A program made the position numbers and the translations under genes. A model generated the notes under the pieces. The model saw only the letters and a list, made by a program, of their open reading frames with translations. It did not search any database and was not told the origin of the DNA. 64,000 nucleotides of DNA, taken from assembly GCF_006716905.1 (NCBI RefSeq), contig NZ_VFPV01000004.1:1-64000 (forward strand), written 5' to 3'. This document shows positions 54,149 to 62,207 of this stretch, piece after piece (the first letter of the stretch is position 1; each line of letters opens with the position of its first letter). The DNA is from Acidovorax temperans (lineage in GTDB: Bacteria > Pseudomonadota > Gammaproteobacteria > Burkholderiales > Burkholderiaceae_C).

Positions 54149-55053
54149 TGCGCATGGCCCAGTCCATTCCCAAAACACCACAGGCGCTGGCCTCAGAAAT
54201 CCATATCAAAGCATTGGATAACTCAACGTGCTTTTTGTTGCTAGAAGGTGATTTTGATTTGCGATTTTGGGAAACAAGGCTCAATCCCCATGATTTGCGT
54301 CCCGTGGAATGCGGAGGTAAACCTGCGGTCTTGGCAACGTTGAATCAATTGCAGGGGCAGGTTGTTTTGCAGCGCGTTTTCGGTTTGGTGGATGCGGACT
54401 TTGACAGGGTTTTGAATCGTGCCAAACCTCCTCGTGTGGTGTACACCGACGAGGCCGATCTTGAAACCAGTTTGCTGCTGCTTCAGTGCTCGCTGCCCGC
54501 ACAAATGAACATGGAGAGGTTGCTTGCAGCCACGGTGGATGCTGATAAAAAGCGCACTTTTGAACAGCACAAAGGGTGCTCGCTGGTTGAGCATGTGCGA
54601 CGCACTGCCCTGCAGTTCGGGGTGCTGCGTTTGTTGAATGAGCAGCAAGGCTGGTGCGTTTCCTTTGAAAAATTTTCTGTATTGAACTCACAGTGGTTTG
54701 ACCGAGGCGAGCTCACACTGCGCATACCAGACTTGCACCGGGCATTCATTGCCAAGCTGAAAGAGGTCGGCCATGGCATTGAACTGCAGCAATTGTCAGA
54801 CCTCATTCAGTCGTGCGAGCAGCACGGTTGGTTCTCAAGTTGGCAACTGGTTCAAGGGCATGATCTGTTGGCTGTATTGGCAACGTTGATGAATTCAGAG
54901 TTGTTGCGTCGTTCCAGTGGTCGCCAGCAAGTCAGCGAAACCAGCCTGCAAAGGGATCTGCTGCTCATGCACTGGCATGACCTCCAAACCTGCCGAATGG
55001 TTCGTGATTTGTCTGCGGCCGTACCTGCGGGTCAGCGTTGTTTTCACACTTGA
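54148..55053 (+). CDS. DUF4435 TOPRIM-like protein, AriB-like (PARIS-type defence)
   Basis: 301 residues. DUF4435/TOPRIM features: FLLLEGDFDLRFWE (acidic Glu33), GLVDADFDRVL (Asp82, Asp84, Asp86) and VVYTDEADLETSLLLL. In PARIS this effector is released from AriA and acts as a nuclease, with tRNA reported as target. The ATG overlaps the ATPase stop (TGATG), so the two are coupled; an in-frame GTG at 54145 or ATG at 54154 are alternatives. It shares the low-GC codon use. The C-terminal 150 residues match nothing I recognise. Confidence 0.7.
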   Translation: MRMAQSIPKTPQALASEIHIKALDNSTCFLLLEGDFDLRFWETRLNPHDLRPVECGGKPAVLATLNQLQGQVVLQRVFGLVDADFDRVLNRAKPPRVVYTDEADLETSLLLLQCSLPAQMNMERLLAATVDADKKRTFEQHKGCSLVEHVRRTALQFGVLRLLNEQQGWCVSFEKFSVLNSQWFDRGELTLRIPDLHRAFIAKLKEVGHGIELQQLSDLIQSCEQHGWFSSWQLVQGHDLLAVLATLMNSELLRRSSGRQQVSETSLQRDLLLMHWHDLQTCRMVRDLSAAVPAGQRCFHT

Positions 55054-55067
55054 TTGAGGTCTTCTCC

Positions 55068-55682
55068 ATGTTTGGCATTGCTGACTACGGCGCCTTTGTC
55101 GCCGCCATTGTGTTGTTTCTGGCCATTCCAGGCCCGGGCAATCTGGCGCTCATCACCTCCACCTCCAAGGGCGGCATTCGCGGCGGGCTGGCGGCCACGC
55201 TGGGCGTGATCGCTGGCGACCAGGTGCTCATGTGGGCTGCGGTGGCTGGCGTGGCGGCCTTGCTGGCCACGTACCCCACGGCATTTGCTGCCGTGCAATG
55301 GCTGGGTGCCGGTTACCTGGCCTGGCTGGGCTTCAAGATGCTGACCGCCAAGCCCGGTGCCAAACCCGTGCTCCACATCGAGCCGCGCCACTATTTCAAG
55401 CAGGCAGGGTTGATTACGCTGCTCAACCCCAAGGCCATTGTTTTCTACATGGCGTTCTTCCCCTTGTTTGTCGATCCGGCGCGCCACCAGGGCATGCTCA
55501 CCTTTGGTGTCATGGCTGCCACCATCGCAGCGCTGACCTTTGCCTATGGCCTGATCGTGGTGCTGTTGACCCACCGGCTGGCCGAGCGCATGCGCGCCAA
55601 TCCTTCCATTGCCCGCGTGTTGGAAAAACTGGCTGGCGTTTTCCTCATCGGTTTCGGCATCAAGCTGGCCATTTCCAAGTAA
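55068..55682 (+). CDS. LysE/RhtB-family amino acid exporter
   Basis: 204 residues from ATG 55068, about six membrane helices. Family motif IVLFLAIPGPGNLALITSTS, then GIRGGLAATLGVIAGDQVLM. Exports an amino acid or related compound; substrate unknown. It usually follows rsmG directly in relatives, so it marks the right boundary of the inserted cassette. GC-rich codon use returns here. Confidence 0.92.
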   Translation: MFGIADYGAFVAAIVLFLAIPGPGNLALITSTSKGGIRGGLAATLGVIAGDQVLMWAAVAGVAALLATYPTAFAAVQWLGAGYLAWLGFKMLTAKPGAKPVLHIEPRHYFKQAGLITLLNPKAIVFYMAFFPLFVDPARHQGMLTFGVMAATIAALTFAYGLIVVLLTHRLAERMRANPSIARVLEKLAGVFLIGFGIKLAISK

Positions 55683-55697
55683 TTCGGGCTCGTTCAC

Positions 55698-56498
55698 ATG
55701 GCTAAGATTTTTTGTATCGCCAACCAAAAGGGCGGTGTGGGCAAAACCACCACCACCGTCAACCTGGCTGCGGGCCTGGCCAAGATTGGCCAGCGCGTGC
55801 TGATGGTGGACCTGGACCCCCAGGGCAACGCCACCATGGGCTCGGGTGTGGACAAGCGCCAGCTGGAGCTGTCGGTGTACGACGTGCTGCTGGAGTCCGC
55901 CTCGGTCAAAGAGGCCGCGGTGCTGTCGGACAAGTGCGGCTACTGGGTGCTGGGCGCCAACCGCGAACTGGCCGGCGCCGAGGTGGAACTGGTGACCCTG
56001 GAGCAGCGTGAAAAACGCCTGAAAGCTGCGCTGGCCGAGGCCGATGCAGACTATGACTTCGTGCTCATCGACTGCCCGCCGTCGCTCTCCATGCTCACCC
56101 TCAACGGCCTGTGCAGCGCCCACGGTGTCATCGTGCCCATGCAGTGCGAATACTTCGCGCTTGAAGGCCTGACCGATCTGGTCAACACCATCAAGCAGGT
56201 GCACGCCAACCTCAACCCCGACCTGCAAGTCATCGGCCTGCTGCGGGTGATGTTTGACCCGCGCATCACGCTGCAGCAGCAGGTGAGCGAACAGCTCAAG
56301 GACCACTTTGGCGACAAGGTGTTCAACACCGTGATTCCCCGCAACGTGCGCCTGGCCGAAGCCCCCAGCTACGGCTTGCCCGGTGTGGTGTTCGACCCCT
56401 CTGCCAAGGGCAGCCACGCGTTTGTGGATTTCGCCAAAGAGATGGTGGACCGCGTCAAACGCATGGGTATTGCAGTAAAAAAGGCCTCTAAGGCTTGA
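55698..56498 (+). CDS. parA: Chromosome partitioning ATPase ParA (Soj)
   Basis: 266 residues. Deviant Walker A NQKGGVGKTTTTVNLAAGL near the N-terminus, MVDLDPQGNATMGSG, FVLIDCPPSLSMLTLNG. Drives segregation of the origin region with ParB. Sits 15 bp after lysE, followed by repeat copy 11, a hydrolase and parB. Confidence 0.96.
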   Translation: MAKIFCIANQKGGVGKTTTTVNLAAGLAKIGQRVLMVDLDPQGNATMGSGVDKRQLELSVYDVLLESASVKEAAVLSDKCGYWVLGANRELAGAEVELVTLEQREKRLKAALAEADADYDFVLIDCPPSLSMLTLNGLCSAHGVIVPMQCEYFALEGLTDLVNTIKQVHANLNPDLQVIGLLRVMFDPRITLQQQVSEQLKDHFGDKVFNTVIPRNVRLAEAPSYGLPGVVFDPSAKGSHAFVDFAKEMVDRVKRMGIAVKKASKA

Positions 56499-56535
56499 TT
56501 TACAAGCGCAAGCAGCTATAAAAATGATAGTAATC
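56490..56535 (-). repeat. Dispersed intergenic repeat, copy 11
   Basis: Minus strand: TATAGCTGCTTGCGCTTGTA, AATCAAGCCTTAGAGGCCTT. It covers the parA stop and the hydrolase start. Confidence 0.8.
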
Positions 56536-57072
56536 AGCCCCCGCAACACCTTGCTGCTGCCCGGCTGGCAGAACTCTGGCCCCGACCACTGGCAAAGCCG
56601 CTGGGAAGCGCTGCACGGCTACCACCGCGTGGAGCAGCACGACTGGATGCGCCCGCTGCGCGGCGACTGGTCGGCCCGGCTGGAGGAGACCGTGGCCGAC
56701 GCCGACGGCCCCGTGCTGCTGGTGGCGCACAGCCTGGGCTGCATCCTCACCGCCTGGTGGGCGGCCCACACGCGCCATGCGGCCAAGGTGCGCGGCGCCT
56801 TGCTGGTGGCCCCGGGCGATGTGGAGCGGCCTGACCTGGCCGCACAGATCCACGGCTGGGCACCCATTGCGCGCCAGCCGCTGCCCTTCCCCGCCCTGCT
56901 GGTGGGCAGCCGCAATGACCCGTATTGCAGCCTGGAACGCGCCGAAGCCCTGGCCCAGGCCTGGGGCGCCCGCTTTGTGGATTACGGCGAACGTGGGCAC
57001 ATCAATGCGGAATCTGGCCTGGGCGACTGGGCCGAAGGCCATGGCTGGCTGCAGCAACTGGCTGTCGCTTGA
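56524..57072 (+). CDS. RBBP9/YdeN-type serine hydrolase
   Basis: 182 residues, small alpha/beta hydrolase. LLLPGWQNSGPDHWQSRWEA is the family start, nucleophile Ser in VAHSLGC, acid Asp in SRNDPYCS, and His in GERGHINAESGLG. The annotated ATG lies in repeat copy 11, so the first residues (MIVISPRN) are repeat-derived. Between parA and parB, apparently cotranscribed; its role there is unknown. Confidence 0.9.
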   Translation: MIVISPRNTLLLPGWQNSGPDHWQSRWEALHGYHRVEQHDWMRPLRGDWSARLEETVADADGPVLLVAHSLGCILTAWWAAHTRHAAKVRGALLVAPGDVERPDLAAQIHGWAPIARQPLPFPALLVGSRNDPYCSLERAEALAQAWGARFVDYGERGHINAESGLGDWAEGHGWLQQLAVA

Positions 57073-57107
57073 GCAACGAGCCGCATACTTTTCAGGAATT
57101 TGTAGAC

Positions 57108-58025
57108 ATGGTTACCAAAAAACCCAAGGGCCTCGGCCGTGGCCTCGAAGCATTGCTCGGCCCCAAGGTCGAAGAAAAAGTCGAGCAGGCCCAGGCTGTT
57201 CAGGCAGGCTTGCCCAGCGCGCTGCCACTGACCGAGCTGGTGCCGGGCGTGTACCAGCCGCGCACGCGGATGGACGAAGGCGCGCTGTATGAGCTGGCCG
57301 AATCCATCAAGGCCCAGGGCATCATGCAGCCGATTCTGGTGCGCCGTCTGGTGGATGGAGAGAACGCGGGCAAGTACGAAATCATCGCGGGCGAGCGGCG
57401 CTTCCGCGCCTCTCGCCTGGCTGGGCTGGCGGAAGTGCCTGTGCTGGTGCGCGAGGTGCCCAACGAGGCCGCTGCGGCCATGGCGCTGATCGAGAACATC
57501 CAGCGTGAAGACCTGAACCCGCTGGAAGAAGCGCAGGGCCTGCAGCGCCTGATACGCGAGTTTGGCCTCACGCACGAGCAGGCCGCGCAGGCCGTGGGCC
57601 GCTCGCGCAGCGCGGCCAGCAATTTGCTGCGTTTGCTCAACCTGGCCGAACCCGTGCAGACCATGCTCATGGCGGGTGACATCGACATGGGCCACGCCCG
57701 GGCACTGCTGGCGCTGGACCGCGCCGCGCAGATCACCGCGGGCAACCAGATCGCGGCCAAGAAGCTGTCGGTGCGTGAAGCTGAAAGCCTGGTCAAGAAG
57801 ATCGGTGCCGAGTTCAACCTGGTGCCGCAAAAGCCCAAGAAGGAAAAGTCGCGCGACATGAAACGCGTGGAAGAAGAACTGTCCGACCTGCTGATGGCTG
57901 CCGTGGAAGTGCGCGTCAAAAAGCGCGTGAAGCGGGCGGGGCGCATAGAAGACATGGGCGAGCTGGCCATCCAGTTTGGATCTCTGGAAGAACTCAACGG
58001 CCTGATCGAGCGCCTTCGGGGCTGA
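57108..58025 (+). CDS. parB: Chromosome partitioning protein ParB (Spo0J)
   Basis: 305 residues from ATG 57108 with AGGAA 11 bases upstream. N-terminal KPKGLGRGLEALLG, CTP-binding domain with AGERRFRASRLAG (GERR), ENIQREDLNPLEEAQG, and helix-turn-helix LTHEQAAQAVGRSRSAASNLLRLL. Binds the parS sites around mnmG and slides as a CTP clamp. The C-terminus ends with the dimer helix SLEELNGLIERLRG. Confidence 0.96.
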   Translation: MVTKKPKGLGRGLEALLGPKVEEKVEQAQAVQAGLPSALPLTELVPGVYQPRTRMDEGALYELAESIKAQGIMQPILVRRLVDGENAGKYEIIAGERRFRASRLAGLAEVPVLVREVPNEAAAAMALIENIQREDLNPLEEAQGLQRLIREFGLTHEQAAQAVGRSRSAASNLLRLLNLAEPVQTMLMAGDIDMGHARALLALDRAAQITAGNQIAAKKLSVREAESLVKKIGAEFNLVPQKPKKEKSRDMKRVEEELSDLLMAAVEVRVKKRVKRAGRIEDMGELAIQFGSLEELNGLIERLRG

Positions 58026-58336
58026 CCAGCCCTGGTCCTTTTGGCCCGCGTGGAGGGGCCAGCCGCAGGGCTTGCGCCCGCCCTGCGCGCCCGCGTTGAC
58101 AGCCTGCCGGGCCAGACTGTGAACTTTGCCACGCGCCGGGCCGTTGCCTGGGGCTGAACCCCTCGGCCAACGCCACCCAGCCGCCTACACTGCTGCGCTG
58201 CAGGCCGGCCGCAAGAAGCGCCGTACTGCCTTCTTCCAGCCCCGGCCATGCACCACCTCTTCATCCATTGCACCGCCTTGCCTGCACCCACAGCGTGCCG
58301 GGGCGGGGTGCTGCCTGCCACCGCGGGGGCATGGGC
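58026..58336. other. Intergenic region, parB to methyltransferase
   Basis: 311 bp, GC-rich, no gene. TTGACA at 58096-58101 is the only good -35 match, without a matching -10. GGGGGC at 58325-58330 may serve as the next ribosome site. Nothing else seen. Confidence 0.5.
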
Positions 58337-59077
58337 ATGACGTTGCGCCTGCCCTGGCCGCTACCGGCCTTGCTGGCCTGGGCTGCGGCCTGGCTCTTGT
58401 TCGTGGTGTTACAGCCCCTGGTGGCGCCGCTGTGGGCCATGCTGCTGCCTTGCCTTTTGGGAACGGCTGCCAGCGTATGGGGCGAGAGCTGGTGGCGGCG
58501 CGGCCTCATCGCCGCCGGGTTCCCGCTCTCGCTGGCCCTGGTGGGCGGGGTGACGTTGCCCGCCTGGGCCTGGCTGGTTCCCCTGGCCTTGCTGCTGCTG
58601 GTGTACCCGCTCAATGCCTGGCGCGATGCGCCCGTGTTCCCCACGCCGCGCCACGCTTTGAAGGCGCTGCCTGCCCAGGCGCCGCTGGCACCTGCTGCAC
58701 GGGTGCTGGATGCCGGTTGCGGCCTGGGTGACGGTCTGCTGGCACTGCGCTCTGCCTATCCGCAGGTGGCGCTGGACGGCATCGAATGGAGCTGGCCGCT
58801 GCGTGTGGCCTGCGCGTTGCGCTGCCCCTGGGCCCGGGTGCGCCGCGCCGATATGTGGAAGACCGACTGGAGTGGCTACCAGATGGTGTACCTGTTCCAG
58901 CGGCCTGAAAGCATGGCCCGCGCTGCCGCCAAGGCCCAGGCCGAGATGGCCCCCGGCACCTGGCTGGTGAGCCTGGAATTTGCCGCGCCCGGTGTGTTGC
59001 CCCATGCCCAGTTGCGTGCTCCTGGTGGCCGTGTGGTGTGGATTTACCGCCTGCCTTTGCGAGGACAGAGGAAGTGA
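58337..59077 (+). CDS. Membrane-anchored class I SAM methyltransferase
   Basis: 246 residues from ATG 58337 (MTLRLPWPLPALL). Four hydrophobic helices fill the first 95 residues, then the AdoMet-binding loop VLDAGCGLGDGLLAL with acidic ALDGIEWSWPLRVA, and ADMWKTDWSGYQMVYLF. The substrate is unknown; membrane anchoring suggests a lipid, quinone or envelope target. Isolated gene. Confidence 0.8.
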   Translation: MTLRLPWPLPALLAWAAAWLLFVVLQPLVAPLWAMLLPCLLGTAASVWGESWWRRGLIAAGFPLSLALVGGVTLPAWAWLVPLALLLLVYPLNAWRDAPVFPTPRHALKALPAQAPLAPAARVLDAGCGLGDGLLALRSAYPQVALDGIEWSWPLRVACALRCPWARVRRADMWKTDWSGYQMVYLFQRPESMARAAAKAQAEMAPGTWLVSLEFAAPGVLPHAQLRAPGGRVVWIYRLPLRGQRK

Positions 59078-59413
59078 ACGCTATGGCCTTGGTGCTTTCC
59101 CAGCCTCACTGTCCAGCTCTGTGGAGGGGCCCTTAGGGTTGTAGAAAAGTCACAGCGGTTTGATACATTTCCACTTGGCGACATTTGCCAACACAACTTC
59201 CAGAAAACTCACAGTTTGAGGGGACTGCCTGACACGCTTGCGCACCGGGAGGGGGCGCACCGTGGCACCGATTCACCTTTCACCGCTCGCAACCCTTACC
59301 TTGTCTGCCCGCTTTGGTGCGCGCAGCAGGGCTGACGTCAGCTTTGGCTGGTAGCGTGCGGTGGGGGCTGCAGGGCTTTCTGACATCCCGTACATCGTTC
59401 TTGTAGGAAAAAA
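59078..59413. other. Intergenic region upstream of the envelope gene cluster
   Basis: 336 bp without a gene; lower GC between 59140 and 59220, where a promoter for the lipoprotein operon is likely. No clear -35/-10 pair, operator or hairpin picked out. Confidence 0.5.
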
Positions 59414-60934
59414 ATGAAAACTCTTGCGCACTTTCGCCCCCGTCTGCTGTGGGTATTGACCTTGAGCGCGGCCTTGACCGGTTGCGCCAGCATGCAAAGC
59501 CACGACAAGCTGGCCAGCGATGTGCAGTCGGCAGGCCGCACCGGCGGCATTCCTGCAGCCTTGGCCCAGCTGGAAGCCTCTGCCAAGTCCGAGGACGATA
59601 AGACCGCGCTGCTCTACAACCTGGAGCGGGGCGAGCTGCTGCGCATGGATCGCCGCTACGAAGACAGCACCAACGCCTTCTTGCTGGCAGACATCAAGGT
59701 CAAGGAATGGGAAGAAACCGCCAAGACCAACCCTTCCAAGCTGATGGGCACGGTGGGCGCTGCGCTGATCAGCGAGCGGCTCAAGAACTACGAAGGCCAG
59801 GACTACGAAAAGGTGTGGCTCACCACCCGCCTGGCCATGAACCGCGTGGCCGTGGGCGACTTTGAAAACGCCCGTGTCGACATCAAGCGCACGCACGAGC
59901 GCGAGGCCATCATTGCTGAATTCCGCTCCAAGGAAACCCTGGCGGCGGAAGAAGAAGCCAAGTCCAAGGGCGCCGCGGCAGGCGGCAAGGAGCTCAACGG
60001 CTACCCCGTGGAAACCTTGAACGACCCCGAAGTGCTGGCGCTGAAGAACGGCTACCAGAACGCCCTGAGCCACTACCTGGCGGGCTTCATGTACGAAGTG
60101 CTGGGCGAGTCTGGCCTGGCCGCTCCCGGCTACCGCAAGGCGATTGAGCTCAAGCCCGAAACCGGCGTGCTGGAAGAGGGTTTGCGCGGCCTGGACAACC
60201 GCACCAGCTTCACCTGGAAGCGCCGCCAGCGCATGACGGACGTGCTGTTCGTGGTGGAAGCGGGTGATGCGCCCGCCCGCAAGCCCAAGGCGTTCACCAT
60301 CCCCGTGCCCACAGGCCGTGGCATGGTCACTGCCAGCATTTCCTACCCCGTGATTGAGCCCTCTACCGACCCACTGCTGACCACGCTGTCGGCCGCAGGC
60401 ACCGACCTCAAGCTGGAAAAAGTGGTGGACGTGAACGTGATGGCCCGCCGTGCCCTGAAGGACGAAATGCCCGGCATGGTGCTGCGCGGCGTGACCCGTG
60501 CCATCGCCAAAGGCGTGATGCAGAACGAGTTGCAAAAGCGTGGCGGTCTGGTGGGTGGCCTGATTGGCGCTGTGGCCTCGGCTGCGACCGAGGTGGCCGA
60601 TGACCGCATGTGGCGCATGTTGCCTGGCCGTGTCTACATCGCCCGCGGCTACCTGCCTCCGGGTGAGCACGTCGTCACAGTGAACGGCCGTGCGCTGCCT
60701 GACCCCGTCAAGATCGACGGCCAGTACGCTCTGGTGCCCCTGCGCCTGTACGAAAACACCGTGCTGATGGGCGACGTGGCCAGCTTGGGCAAGCTCGCTC
60801 CTGTGGGCTCTGTGCCCGTGGAAGCCGCAGCCCCTGCAGCCAAGCCTGCTGCCCGCACAGCCACACGCACCACGACCAGCAAGCCTGTGGCCAACTCCCG
60901 CACGGCTGCCCCGACACCTGCTGCTAAAAACTGA
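59414..60934 (+). CDS. COG3014-type lipoprotein with TPR-like region
   Basis: 506 residues. Lipobox LTGC after LLWVLTLSAA, so lipid-anchored. Helical repeats of TPR type (NLERGELLRMDRRYEDSTNAF, SHYLAGFMYEVLGESGLAA), then a conserved block with YPVIEPSTDPLLTTLSAAG and MARRALKDEMPGMVLRGVTRA. The Ala/Pro/Thr tail is low complexity. First gene of a cluster with YcfL-like and LpoB-like genes, an arrangement also seen in gammaproteobacteria. Probably an envelope assembly factor; exact role unknown. Confidence 0.82.
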   Translation: MKTLAHFRPRLLWVLTLSAALTGCASMQSHDKLASDVQSAGRTGGIPAALAQLEASAKSEDDKTALLYNLERGELLRMDRRYEDSTNAFLLADIKVKEWEETAKTNPSKLMGTVGAALISERLKNYEGQDYEKVWLTTRLAMNRVAVGDFENARVDIKRTHEREAIIAEFRSKETLAAEEEAKSKGAAAGGKELNGYPVETLNDPEVLALKNGYQNALSHYLAGFMYEVLGESGLAAPGYRKAIELKPETGVLEEGLRGLDNRTSFTWKRRQRMTDVLFVVEAGDAPARKPKAFTIPVPTGRGMVTASISYPVIEPSTDPLLTTLSAAGTDLKLEKVVDVNVMARRALKDEMPGMVLRGVTRAIAKGVMQNELQKRGGLVGGLIGAVASAATEVADDRMWRMLPGRVYIARGYLPPGEHVVTVNGRALPDPVKIDGQYALVPLRLYENTVLMGDVASLGKLAPVGSVPVEAAAPAAKPAARTATRTTTSKPVANSRTAAPTPAAKN

Positions 60935-60991
60935 GCGCATACCGCCCAGTCCATTGGCCCATTTCACGATTTGTCTGAAGGAATCTTTTCA

Positions 60992-61387
60992 ATGACCAAC
61001 CGCATCTTCCTGAGCGCCCTGTGCGCCGCCTGCGTGGGTTTGGCCGGCGCTGCCGGCGCCCAGCAGCACGACCCCGCAACCCCTGCCGCCGTGGCCGCCA
61101 AAGTGGCCCTGCGCGGTGAAGCCAACGGCATCGCCGTGCGCGAAATGCGCCTGGTGCGCAAGAACGACATCCTGTCGGTGCAGGCCGACCTGTCCAGCTC
61201 CGTGCGCAGTGACCGCACGCTGTTCTACCGCTTCAAATGGCTGGACAACGTGGGTAACCAGGTGGGCGATGGCGAGTCGTGGAAGCAACTCACCGTGCTG
61301 GGCCTGGGCCAGCAAACCATCAAGAGCGTGGCCCCCACCGGCGCGGCCGTGGACCTGCGCCTGGAAATGAACGTCGAGCCGCGCTGA
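60992..61387 (+). CDS. YcfL-like periplasmic protein
   Basis: 131 residues from ATG 60992, with GAAGGAATC upstream. Signal peptide (FLSALCAACVGLAGAAGAQ). The core LSSSVRSDRTLFYRFKWLDNVGNQV fits the YcfL family, a predicted periplasmic protein often beside LpoB. Lies 57 bp after the lipoprotein gene. Likely cotranscribed. Function unknown. Confidence 0.8.
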   Translation: MTNRIFLSALCAACVGLAGAAGAQQHDPATPAAVAAKVALRGEANGIAVREMRLVRKNDILSVQADLSSSVRSDRTLFYRFKWLDNVGNQVGDGESWKQLTVLGLGQQTIKSVAPTGAAVDLRLEMNVEPR

Positions 61388-61395
61388 AGATATGA

Positions 61396-61545
61396 AGCAC
61401 CCCCTGAGTCGCTGCGCGCCTTCCCCCTCTCTCACGCTTCGCGTGGGAGGGGGACGCAGCCAGCGCGGCGGGGCGGCGCGGCCAGCAAAGGCCCTTGCGC
61501 GGCTGCCTACGGCGGGGGAGCGCCAGTTTCAAGAGCCTCCGGTAG
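61396..61545. repeat. Second intergenic repeat type with long hairpin
   Basis: CACCCCCTGAGTCGCTGCG, then CTTCCCCCTCTC / GGGAGGGGGACG arms around a CACGCTTCGCGTG loop, then GCAGCCAGCGCGGCGGGG and GGCTGCCTACGGCGGGGGAG. It looks like a mobile-type palindromic repeat of this lineage; only one copy is in the window. The family claim is from memory of similar sequences. Confidence 0.55.
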
Positions 61546-61581
61546 TGTGAACCGCCCTGTCTTATGAAAGAAATCAAAACC

Positions 61582-62196
61582 ATGACCAAGAACACCTTCC
61601 AGCGCACCGCGCTCATCGTGGCCTTTGCTGCCAGCACCCTGGCCCTGTCGGCCTGCCAGAACCTGTCGTCCCCCACCGTGCGCTTTGACCGCCAGGTCAA
61701 CTACGGCGACGCCAAGGGCGTGGAGCTGGTGACCAACGAATTCGGTTCGTCCGACCTGCAGATGATTGCCGAGAAGATGACGGGCAGCCTGCTCGAAACC
61801 GGCATCTTCCAGGGCCGCCCCACGGTGACCATCTCCACCGTCAAGAACAAGACCAGCGAGTACATCGACACCACCAACGTGATGAACTCGATCCAGACCG
61901 CGCTGGTCAAGTCGGGCAAGGTGCGTTTCACCCGCTCCATCAACGAAATGCAGCAAGGCGTGGACGAGCTGCAGCGCCAGAACCAGAGCGGCCTGTACAA
62001 GCAGAACACCACCGCCAAGGTCGGCCAGATGACGGCTGCCAAGTACCAGCTTGAAGGCGAGCTGACCAGCATCGTCAAGCAAAACAACACCACCAAGGAT
62101 GTGTTCTACAAGTTCACGCTGAAGATGTTTGACGTGCAGGAAGGCACGATCGAATGGCAGGACGAGAAAGAAATCCGCAAAACGAGCAAGAAGTGA
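61582..62196 (+). CDS. LpoB-like lipoprotein, putative penicillin-binding protein activator
   Basis: 204 residues from ATG 61582; an ATG at 61564 adds six residues. Lipobox LSAC. The core DLQMIAEKMTGSLLETGIF, TVKNKTSEYIDTTNVMNSI and RQNQSGLYKQNTTAKVGQM matches LpoB, the outer-membrane lipoprotein that activates PBP1b in E. coli. The E. coli lpoB gene also neighbours ycfL, which supports the call. Followed 11 bp later by a related gene. Confidence 0.88.
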   Translation: MTKNTFQRTALIVAFAASTLALSACQNLSSPTVRFDRQVNYGDAKGVELVTNEFGSSDLQMIAEKMTGSLLETGIFQGRPTVTISTVKNKTSEYIDTTNVMNSIQTALVKSGKVRFTRSINEMQQGVDELQRQNQSGLYKQNTTAKVGQMTAAKYQLEGELTSIVKQNNTTKDVFYKFTLKMFDVQEGTIEWQDEKEIRKTSKK

Positions 62197-62207
62197 CGGA
62201 GCACACC

